From assembly GCF_947242115.1 (NCBI RefSeq), contig NC_074717.1, forward strand, positions 40,382,701 to 40,446,700: a DNA stretch of 64,000 nucleotides, given 5' to 3'. Both the position numbers and the translations under genes were made by a program. This DNA comes from Biomphalaria glabrata (lineage: Eukaryota; Mollusca; Gastropoda; Planorbidae). Shown piece by piece: positions 1 to 10,700 of the stretch; the first letter of the stretch is position 1, and the number at the start of each line of letters is the position of its first letter. The notes under the pieces were generated by a model, which was given only the letters and a program-made list of their open reading frames with translations, ran no database searches and was not told the DNA's origin.

Positions 1-880
1 ACATGCGTAGTACGTAATCCTCCTCTTTTATGAACTAAAGTCTGTATTTAATAAGATACGATAAGAATGTATAAATAAACAAATTATTAATTAATGAAGT
101 TAATGTTTAAATAATGTTTTCAATATGCTTTATAGTGATAGTGGTCATTAGTAACAACTAGCTGTGACATATATCTAGGCCTACATCTTTACCATGTATT
201 TGTCTCAGAAATTTTCTGAACATTTAGTCTTATAATTTTTTCATGGGTTGAGCTTTAAGGGGAAAAAACAATTTCAATGTGTAATTTACAGTAATTAATA
301 CATAGACATGAAATGATCTTAAGTTTCAATATTACGATACAAGTGTGTAAGTACAAAATCCGTGTAATTGTCTAAAAGCTGAGCCGAAGGCTCTTCGAGC
401 TCTAGGTTTGAAAAAAAAACCTGATTGAACAGGGAAAAAAAACAAAAGCCTGTTTGAACAACCGTTCTGTCTGGAAGAGATCCGAGTCAATGCCTATGTA
501 AAGCATTGCTATTTCCGATATATCTGGCACTCCGGGCGCATGGGCTAGAATGCATGACCGAAGGCCGAGTATACCAGGAACCTCCGTCATTTTCCTATGT
601 TGTACCAAGCTAACCGTGTAGGACACGCCATTAATGTAACTGTCCCTTGAGGAAAGGCGCATTGATTATCGACAGGACCGTAGGAGCTCTCTTTCAACTC
701 CGCTCCGTGCAATGGGTCCACTCTCGCGTACCCTTGGACACTCCCACAGGAGTTTTGTTTTGCTATTCATTTAGCCTAACCACTTGCTCTAATGGTCGTT
801 TCCACACGAGCGCCACGTTGAGGCAGAAAAGCGTGCTCGCGAGTACAAAATCCAACCACCGTTGAAGTGATATTATAAGG
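1..880. other. Intergenic sequence without a recognised gene
   Basis: The first 370 bases are AT-rich with nothing identifiable. From about 375 to 870 GC content rises and the composition resembles the LINE relic that follows, so it may be an upstream part of that element or another old repeat. Open frames here are short, low in family resemblance and not supported as genes. Confidence 0.5.
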
Positions 881-884
881 TTGG

Positions 885-2265
885 TAACTTCCACCAAATC
901 TTTTGAATATCAATATGGAGGAAGAAGAATTTCTAGCTTGCGATTTGCAGACGACATAGATGGTCTGGCAGGGACAACAGAAAAGCTAGCTGAATTAGCA
1001 ATGCGCATAGACAAGACTTCCGCAGCATATGGTATGCAAATCGATTCCCTTAAAAAAAACAACTAATTATGACCAGTATAGTTAACAATGCTTAAAACGG
1101 GGGACATCAGTAGGCCTATTGGATGCGAAAAGCTAACAAGTGTCAGAAGTTTTAAATATACAGGAGCTATCGTTTCAGATGGAGGAACCAAACCTTATAC
1201 TGGCATGAATTGCACAGCACTTGCAAAGTTGTAAATATACAGGAGCTATCGTTTCAGATGGAGGAACCAAACCTTATACTAGCATGAATTGCACAGCACT
1301 TGCAAAATTTTAAATATACAGGAGCTATCGTTTCAGATGGAGGAACCAAACCTTATACTAGCATGAATTGCACAGCACTTGCAAAATTTTAAATATACAG
1401 GAGCTATCGTTTCAGATAGAGGAACCAAACCTTATACTGGCATGAATTGCACAGCACTTGCAAAGTTTTAAATATACAGGAACTATCGTTTCAGATGGAG
1501 GAACCAAACCTTATACTGGCATGAATTGCACAGCACTTGCAAAGTTTTAAATATACAGGAGCTATCGTTTCAGATGGAGGAACCAAACCTTATACTGGCA
1601 TGAATAGCACAGCACTTGCAAAGTTTTAAATATACAGGAGCTATCGTTTCAGATGGAGGAACCAAACCTTATACTGGCATGAATTGCACAGCACTTGCAA
1701 AATTTTAAATATACAGGAGCTATCGTTTCAGATGGAGGAACCAAACCTTATACTGGCATGAATAGCACAGCACTTGCAAAGTTTTAAATATACAGGAGCT
1801 ATCGTTTCAGATGGAGGAACCAAACCTTATACTGGCATGAATTGCACAGCGAAATTCAAAACAAAGTGGAAAAACGAAGGCATAGCACTAGGCATTAAAA
1901 TCTGACTGATGCGCTCCTTGTTGGTCATGGCCACATTCTGATATGTTTGCGAATTAACTGCAGAACTAAAGAGGAGGAGCCTAGCAATGGAATTGAGGTG
2001 CTAAATTCTGCATAAAGCATCTATAGGTACCACTTACAGAAACTGCATCACAAATGAAGAGGTTTGAAACAGGATCATATTGGCGATTTGGGCCCTAACT
2101 CTGTTAACTGATGCAAACTAAAACTTAACGGCCATAGGGACAAGGTTCTAAGGGCTCACAAAGAACTTTCTTCAGGGAACTGTGCCATGAAAAGAAGAGA
2201 AGGCAGACAGAGAAATTTTATGGGAAATGACGCGACAATGAAGGTCAACGAAATTCGTGGAAACT
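885..2265 (+). mobile_element. LINE (non-LTR retrotransposon) relic: end of reverse transcriptase to 3' region
   Basis: Plus-strand translation gives GGRRISSLRFADDIDGLAG, containing the FADD form of the RT catalytic motif, then the thumb-like AYGMQID. Further on are SFKYTGAIVSDGGTKP, the LMRSL and ELKRR segments, and a tail reading like GTVP-KRREGRQR, all in the order seen in full-length LINE ORF2 proteins common in molluscs. Several frames are needed and there are stops, so it is inactive. A 79-bp tandem array (1150-1853) is embedded in the middle. The clade cannot be settled by eye. The 5' half (endonuclease and palm N-terminus) is missing. Confidence 0.5.
1150..1853 (+). repeat. Nine-copy 79-bp tandem array derived from LINE coding sequence
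   Basis: The word TAAATATACAGG recurs at 1153, 1232, 1311, 1390, 1469, 1548, 1627, 1706 and 1785, always exactly 79 bases apart. The unit encodes the LINE segment FKYTGAIVSDGGTKPYT plus about nine residues. Copies differ at only a few positions (GGCATG/AGCATG, AATTGC/AATAGC, GGAGCT/GGAACT), so the expansion is recent relative to the LINE itself. As 79 is not a multiple of three, the frame shifts at each copy. Confidence 0.5.
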
Positions 2266-2405
2266 TAAAAGCACTTTAAATTAAATTTACCTGCAAATGG
2301 TATATCTATAATTTGTATTTTTAATTTAGTATTTTGTAAATATTGCTTTAAAATGTTGAACTTTATCTGAATTAAAACATTTTATATATTTAAAAAAAAA
2401 TATTA

Positions 2406-2572
2406 GTAAAAAGATGGCTGCCTGGTCGTGCGGTTTGTGCGCTGGACTGTCGTTCGGATTTATCGACGGTCGAGGGTTCAAACCCTGCCCGCTCCCATCC
2501 CCCGTCGTCCTGCGGGAGGTTTGGACTAGGAAGTAAACTATCTTCAACTCTGAAGGAACATCCGAAACATGT
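2406..2572 (+). repeat. tRNA-derived SINE, family B
   Basis: Begins with a tRNA-like head whose B box reads GGGTTCAAACCC (near 2474) and continues into CCCCCGTCGTCCTGCGGGAGG and a tail ending TCCGAAACATG. A second copy lies inverted at 20931-21080 and weaker pieces lie at 61391-61432 and 63633-63725. Poor cloverleaf and multiple copies argue for a SINE rather than a tRNA gene. Confidence 0.5.
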
Positions 2573-4756
2573 AAAACATTTTACAACATTTTACAAAGAA
2601 ACATTGGGTTTAATGCTAATACTATATTTGACCTAAAAATTCAAAATTTGGGACTACTTTAATAAATTTGTAATAGATACATCCTTTCCAATAATTACCT
2701 ACCTTTGAATTGAATGACCTTTTTATTTTCGTAGTACAACGACATAGAGAACTCTAAAGGTGTTTTAATAAGAAAGTTTTGCATTTTATTTGACAATAAT
2801 TCTTTTTTTTTTTCTAAAGTAAATAGTCCGAATGGCATAATATTACTAAAATGTTTTTTTTTAAATTAAACATTACAAAAATTTTACAAGAAAAAAAAAT
2901 GTTTTTATTGTAACAAAATTAAGATTACGAAAATGCAGTATATTTCTATTGTAAACAGTATTGCGTTTAATATTTTATGTATATAAATGGAAATGGTAAA
3001 ACGGATTTGCCTTACATCCATCGTAATGGTAATTTTTTCATCTGCAAGGCCCATCACGTATGACTTAATATGAAACGCAGAATATTTTGAAATGCAGAAT
3101 TTAATTAACTCTTTAAACTGAAGTATATATGTTCTTCACTGCAGTTCGGAAGGCAATTTGTACATTATATACAATACCTTATATATATTACATACAATAA
3201 TTTCGGGATTTTGAGGGCGCCACCGAGTCCACCCAACTCTAACGGGTAGGCCTACCTGTCTTAAGTTGGGGAAAGCAAAGGAGGTTGGTTGTTGTGTTGC
3301 CCGTTATTCATTGGCCATTGAAACATGACCTTAAAATCATCTGCTCTATAGATCGCAAAGTCTGAAAGAGGAATTTTACTTTACTTACAAGGTCAAATAC
3401 TGCTTTCTCAATAACTTGGAACCCTAGTTTGACTGTCAGCATCTTAGAGCTGGCTGCAAACACAACAAAACATAAAGTCCACTTGTTTGAAGGTAATTTA
3501 ATATACTTACGTTTAGTAAAACCAATGCTGTCAAGATTAATTCATATTTTAGCAAACCCTCTATGTATTTCAACTTAAGTCTATATATTTGTCGTCTTAT
3601 TGCGTTGAGCCTGTCCACCCATAGGCCTACATTACTTGCGAGAAAACATTAATATATTTTTTTTTTTTGCACAGGATTCTAGCAATAGTTGCTTTTTTAT
3701 CTTACTTATTTTTGCTCCTTCTGTTTCGATTCTTTGCATTTTGATTCCAATTAACACATTTTTATGACCATTGATGGATTTCATAGCGGCTACTTGAGAT
3801 CACGCGACAACTCCACTAAACCAATAAGAATTCGTATGTGACTGGACAAGTCATCTTTAGGACTTAAAACGTTGTTGGTTTCTTTATAGATTCATCAATT
3901 ACTAAATTATATTTATTAGTAATGACAAAAAACAAAAGTGACTACAAGCATTCACCTATTTGATCTAGCCTTTAGTTTTGTCCTTTATACAGACCAACGA
4001 CACCCTTCTTGGCGTCGCTCCGGGGCCACAATCCAGTTTCAAGCCAGCCCGAGGCTCAGCTCTTCCCTTTCTTAGTTCAGAGTTCAGGCCTCGGGGCAAT
4101 GATTACAATCAATATTATAGTCCTAACCCTCGTTGAGTAGATACCCACAAGTTTATTACGATATATCTTAATTTTCATTGATTTGGTTTTGTTAGGTAGG
4201 CTACAATAAATAAGATTCAACTTGATCCGAAAGTGGGAGTGTGAAAAATTATCTAAGGGGACGAAACCCTATATATTTTTTATCCGCGAATACTGAAGGA
4301 TTAATTTCCCTTGTCAGTATCAAACAAAATAATTAATTACCAGTAATCAATTGACTAACTATTTAATTTTTAAAAATTGATTCGTGTCTTGCTATGCCAA
4401 TGAATAATTCTGCGAAGTTACGTCTTGATTCGAGAATGGGAGAAATAACGTGTACAAACTTTTACCAGAAAAGTGAGTTAATTGATATATAATAGATCTA
4501 GATCTAAAAAAATGCATAAAAAATAATTGCAAATCAGAATGAGATATTTTCCTTTATCACTTTCTCTCTTTCCCTCCATCCTCTCTCTCTCTCTCTTAAA
4601 ATTCCATTAATTTTGTTTAGAAAGCTTATAGATCTTGTGGTCTCACCATTTATATAGGCCCTAATAAAACTCGTAACGTAGGCAAACAGCGACTCTTGAA
4701 ACCACTGACCTATGAAAATGTTGATAACTCATTCGAAACCTGTTTTAATAATAAAA
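2573..4756. other. Intergenic sequence upstream of VIRMA
   Basis: AT-rich with poly-T runs. Contains one truncated SINE-A copy (separate entry) and a moderately GC-rich patch at about 3985-4105 of unknown nature. A CT microsatellite lies at about 4580-4599. The VIRMA promoter should lie in the last few hundred bases; no core promoter motif can be assigned with confidence. Confidence 0.5.
3201..3386 (+). repeat. SINE family A, 5'-truncated copy
   Basis: Starts at the TTTCGGGAT word of the SINE-A body and runs through the GAGTCCACCCAACTCTAA and GTTGGGGAAAG blocks to the terminal TTTACTTTAC. The tRNA-like head is absent. Diverged. Confidence 0.5.
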
Positions 4757-7700
4757 ATGGCTGCTGCCACTGGAAAAGAAATGAAGTTGTTATTTTTTGA
4801 CACTTTGCACCACGGAAACAGTAAAGAGGTTTGAAAATTAATGCTGTAGGTCTAGACTTTATAGGCTTAAATCTAAAGAAAAATCATAGTAACAAGGGAT
4901 CTAGACTAGATTTAAAATTAAAAATTATACTAAAATTCTCCATCTATTATTACTACTCAGTTAACTCAGTACTAGACTTCTAAATTCTAGATTCTAAGTC
5001 TAAGACCTAAGAAAGTCACTCACTCTAAGTAGTCTAAGTCTCTAAGTCAGTCTAAGTACTACGAATACTATGACTATTATTATTATAATAATTATTAGAT
5101 AATTAGATCTAGTTAAATCTATTCTATCTTATCTTATATAATACAGACGTTACTTCAAAAAAGAAGATGATTACGTCCTACGCGTCATGCATTTAGTCAT
5201 GCATATTAACCAATGACTTAAATTCTGCCAAGTCACTGGTTTTCCTGGCTAGCTCAGGCAACCCATTCCATGCTCTAATAGCACTAGGGAAGAAGGAGTA
5301 TTTGTACAAATTTCTATTTCTAGATAGATCACCTAGGCTCCTAGCCTAGTCTAGATTCTAGACACTAGCTAGAGACTGAGAGTTAATAGTAGATCTAATT
5401 CTAGACTCTAGATCTAGATTTGATTCTAGATGTCTTTTAAAATTGTTTTCTATCTATGGCGTCTATGATAGTGACGAATTAATGATACTCACTCTATGCT
5501 GTCTATGACTATGCCCGTCTGTCTATGACTATGGACTATGGTATGGACTAGACAACTAGTCACTACACTAGATCTATGCTCAATATATAATATTGTAATG
5601 AAACTGATATAAATATAGTTAGATAGAGCTCTTTAAACTGAGTTTATTGATACCTAATTTATGTTTATAAGTTAATTAGAACAGAATGCATCTAGTCTAT
5701 ACTAGTCTATAAGTTACTCTGTCAAGTCTTTCTCTATAATATAGACTTTGTCTCTACTATCATACTCTGAGTCTATGCTATGCCAGTCTGCAACTATGCC
5801 AGCAATCTATTCTATATTCTATGGTAATTTTCATCTTGTGAACAAGTTAAGCGCTGTGGTCACTGTGGAAACATCTAGATCTCTATAAACTTGTCATCCA
5901 TTTGTCAATAAAAATAGATATATATATTGTTTTGTTATGCTGTACGCATAGTTACAATAAAATATGCTCTAACTTGCAGATCAGGTCAATGAGGTCCAGC
6001 CTCAGCGCTAACATTAATGAACACCATTCCCAGCTCTGTACACTAACGAACATTATCTGTACACTAACATTGAACAAACACTTGTATTTAAAAATAATAT
6101 TAATTGAGTAAAACAGGGTTAACAGACAAGTTAAGCCAAGTCGCGACCATTTTCAACTTCGAATTTTTATAGCTCCATAATGGTCTAACCTATGAAAAAA
6201 CTGATAGTATCAATGGATTCCGCATCCTTTTTTTCAATAAATAAATAGATATGACCTATTGTATCACTTTGGCTTGTTGAAATTAATTATATAAGGTGAC
6301 TTCAACGCCAGAGTCGGCTCTGACCATCACATCTGGAAAGGAGTCTTAGGCAAATTTGGGATAGGTCAGTGCAACAGCAACGGATTGTTACTACTCCAGA
6401 CCTGTGCTGAACACAAGCTGCTCATATCAAACACAATATTCAGTCTCCCAATGAGAAAGCGAACTTCTTGGATGCTATACGCTCAAGACACTGGCACCTC
6501 ATAGACTACGTCATCACCAGACAATCTGACCGCCAGGACATACGTGTCACCAAATCTTGCTGTGGTGCAGAATGTGGAACATACCACTGCCTCATCATCA
6601 CAAAACTAAACATTTGTATTCAACCAAAGAGACGCCTGCAAAATCTAAACTTCTAAAAAGGCTAAACACAGCCAGACTAGCAGATGACAAAATGGAAAAG
6701 TTGCTTACAGATGCGATAGAGAACTGCCTCAAGTCCACCCCTCTAGCTGAATCAAATGTAGATAAAAACTGGGAATGCTTCAAAGAAGCTATCCATAGCA
6801 CGGCATTTAGCATACCCGGACTTATGGAGAGAAAGCATCAGGACTGGTTTGATGAAAACAGTACTGAGATCAGAAAACTATTAGATGAAAAGCACAAGCT
6901 CCATAAATTGTATCTAAAAACCCAAACTCCCAGTCCACTAAAGATGCATTCACAAACATCCTTAAAGATGTGCAAAAACAGTTACGCCAAATGCTAGATA
7001 CCTGGCTAAGCGAAAAAAGTGGAAACAATTCAGGAATTTGCTGACAAGCATGACATGAAGAATTTCTTCCATGCCTTAAAAAAGGTCTATGGACTCACAG
7101 AGTCAGGCTCATCCCCTCTACTAAATGCTGATGGGACAATCCTATTGACAGATAAGGAAGAAATCCTAAAATGCTGGGCTGAGCACTTTGAAAAGGTTCT
7201 CAATACAGATGCTTTATTCAGTTTAATGTCTGCTAATAGTTTTTGGATCCTCTTTTCTTGTACTTCTATATCTACTTGGTTCAAATTAAGTAATCTTTGT
7301 CTCCTGGGGCTAAGAATGCTGATGATGCAAAGTATTTTATTAGGATGTTTCATTATCACTATGAGTTATGTTCGCCTTTTAATGGTGCTATGCCTGTTGT
7401 TTCCATTTTCTTAGACTTAATGTATGACCATAGGTTTTTGTTGTTATCTTTAGATATTACATTGTTTATATATTCACTCTGCAGCTGTCTGCTTATTTTT
7501 TGGGCTAGGTGTTTAATTTTAATATAATTTTTATAAACTCTTTCTGCCTTAGTTTCTTTAAATTTTCTATATAGGTTTTCCTTCTGTTTACAAAGTTTCT
7601 TTAATCTATTATTAAATCAACATTTGTTTATTTTGTTTGTTGTGTATATAGTTGGTATATGATTTTCTATAATGTTTTTAAGATTGTTTTTAATGAAATT

Positions 7701-10700
7701 CCAGAGGTCATCGGCTGATTAGTTAGTGTCTTAGCTGATAAGAATGTTTGTTGAAAGTTTAATGCAGCTTAGTGTAGTTGTATTAGGTTGAATTTGTTCC
7801 AGAGTAACATTTTTCTTTTGGGTTTTATATTGGCTACTGCTAGTGTCTGAACTATAAAGAAAAGGGAGCACTATAAAAAAAAAAGAATAGTTTTGTCATA
7901 GCTTTAAAAAAAAAAGGTTCTTTTAACAAATATTGTGGGGTGTTCGCTAATATCAGAAAGTAGTGGGTGTTCAAAAGATGAAAATTACTATAGTATAAAT
8001 ACAAAAAATTGACTAAATTTAAAATTAGTCTTAATTAGTAATAATAAAAGATCTAGTTAATTTATTTAATTAATTACACTGATTACAGAATGAGGCTACT
8101 CTTTGCCTAGATTCAAGTAGATCTAGTAATTTAATAATAGTACTCTGAGTCTATCTTCGCTCCCCTCAGCCTGTACAAGACAAGTGTCACAACACAAGTC
8201 AAGTGCTGTACAGTAAATTCATTGTACACCTCACTGCCTCACTCCTGTGTAGAAGACTCATTTTAAAAGTCAGCCTTGACTTAATCAGCCTTGATCTATT
8301 CACCTACTATTTTTAATTATTTCTAGGTTACTGTTAGATCTACATGATTAAGATCTAGATCTAGATACTAGATTTAGAGTGTTACTGTTGAGTGTTGGAT
8401 CTAGATCTTGATCTTTAGTTCTGCTCTGTGGCATTTTACGTCTCGAGAGACAATGTTAAAATTAAAATTTTTACCCTTTGCAACTTGAACTTCTAGTGTT
8501 AGTGTCGATTTTGAAGTTCTTCATGTCACTTTATATTGTTGTAACCCTATTGTCTGTGCAATATGGTTAACTGTGTATGATCAGCTTACATGAGTATCAC
8601 AGGCCATTAATACAGTTTAGCGAGTGTCAATGGACAAGGGACAGTACTGGTATAAACTTATGATCATGTGATCAAGCCTTGGTGGACCAGAGACAGAGTG
8701 TGTCAGTGCAGGAGACAGCGAGGATACCGGGACTGCTAGTCGGACATGAAGTCGGTCCTGGTGGAGACCTTGAGTGAAACGTTTGAGTCTTGGAAGAGAT
8801 AGACAGTAGAGTTTAGTATGGCAGTACGGTGATGTACAGTGTAATATTTTTACAGTAGTAGTTTATTGTGTTGCCAATTGTGTCGTATTGGCTATTTTTA
8901 TTTTACATATAAAGTACCAGATTATTTGGAACTCTTGTTGTCAAGTTCTTGAGTTTGATGTGTTATGTTGAGCAGTGTTTACAGAAGTGCTGATTAGGAG
9001 AGAGAGAGAGAATCGTAACAATATATAAGTATACTTAAAGTGTTAAGAGTAGATGACCAGCAGAGGTCTACCTTCTATTAGATCACCATACAGAATGTTA
9101 GTTCTACACTCTAGAGTGTCCTAGCAGGCTAGGGATAGTCATATAGATAAAGATCTAGACAAGACAGTAGACTAGTAGGTCTAAAACTTATAATATTAAT
9201 ACTAGTCTATATACTACTACTATGCGTTACTTGTCGACTATTTCTACTAGTTAGAGGGCTAGGTCTAGATCTATCATCTATATAATTCTAGACTGAGAGA
9301 TCTACATCTATTCTATAGCATATAGTACTGACACCTTATTACTGATATTTATAGAAAATTATAATATAGAGTCTACACTACATAAACTAGATATATATTG
9401 ACTGATTGACTAAAGCTAAAATGCTAGATAAAACTAGATCTACTAGAGTTAACTAGAGTTCTAGTAGTAAATATATCTAGTCAATATAGAACTAGTGTTG
9501 TATAATTCTAGATCTAGAGGAGACTCTTGACAAGAATAAGCAAAAGTATACATTTCTTAAAACCAAAAAATTTACTATTAAAAATAAAGATCAATTTTTT
9601 AAGGTCTAGAAGAAATTATTATATTACATAACAGTTATAAATATCTTGTTCTCAACTATGCCAGCATTTTACATTTTATTTGTTTTTAAAGAAGAAAATT
9701 ATTTTTTCTCCCTTAGGAATTAAACTTGGACTTGATTCAGTTTTCTAAGCCAGTCGTTGTACATGAGCTCAGAGTTGTTCCTTTGAAGACCTACGTAGAG
9801 TTGAATATAGGAAAAGGTTTACGTTTAGGGTAAGAATTTTATGAAACATTTTTATTAGAATGACCTTTTTAAATAACTTCTTGTCAACAAACTTCTCTTT
9901 ATTTGAATGTATCTTATATATATATATTATTTTTTTTTACATACAGTGGTACACTTCCTGCAGAGTTTAAATTGGATGTATTTGTTAATAATTTAGAAAA
10001 ACCGAAATCTTCAACTTTTGAAAAACTTGGCCAGTAAGTTTGTTTTTTTTTAATGTGAAATAGTTACTAAATAATTTCAAATCTCTTTGCTATAGTCTTT
10101 TATTGTCTTATTGCTATATTGATTGTTTTGATTTATATTTTAGGTTGGATTATAAAGAAAATATAAATATATTATTAAAGCCTGACAGAGAGGTAAGATA
10201 TTCATTTTCTTTCTCTTAATTAATGACTATAGCCAGACATTTTATATCCCGTACATAGACAGCCTCTAATTCTCTTAGTCATCTCTCTTATATGAGGTAG
10301 TTTAGATTTTACCTTAAAAAAAAAATGTAAATTTTATGGAATTAAAACAAACAAAGACATATATATTTTTAAACTTCTCAAATTCTTTTGAATATATGTA
10401 ATGAAGAAATGTATTTTATTTCACGGGGCAGTACAGTATTTTATTGAAGTACTGCATTCCTCATTAATTTTCGGGCGTGAAGACAAGCCTTATTATTATT
10501 ATTATTAGATGATTTTTTTTTTTTAAAGTCTCATCGTTGCAGAAGTGTAGCTACAAACAGAATTCTACATCAGAACAACCAAGATATTTGTTATTTATTC
10601 ATTATTTTTTCTACACTCTATATATTCACTTGGCTAATTTTCTTGCATTTCTTTAAGTTTGATCCATCATTATGTTATTTTTCTCTTTTTTTTTTTTTTC

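Noticed and set aside
402-662. Minus-strand open frame of 86 residues at the left end
   Set aside because: No family resemblance and no supporting splice or neighbour context. It could be part of an old repeat but cannot be called a gene.
1150-1853. Regular repeat array reminiscent of a CRISPR array
   Set aside because: There are no spacers: the 79-bp units are contiguous and derive from LINE coding sequence in a eukaryotic genome.
2414-2500. tRNA-like sequence with a good B box
   Set aside because: It lacks a convincing cloverleaf, continues into a shared non-tRNA body, and recurs at 20931-21080; treated as a SINE head.
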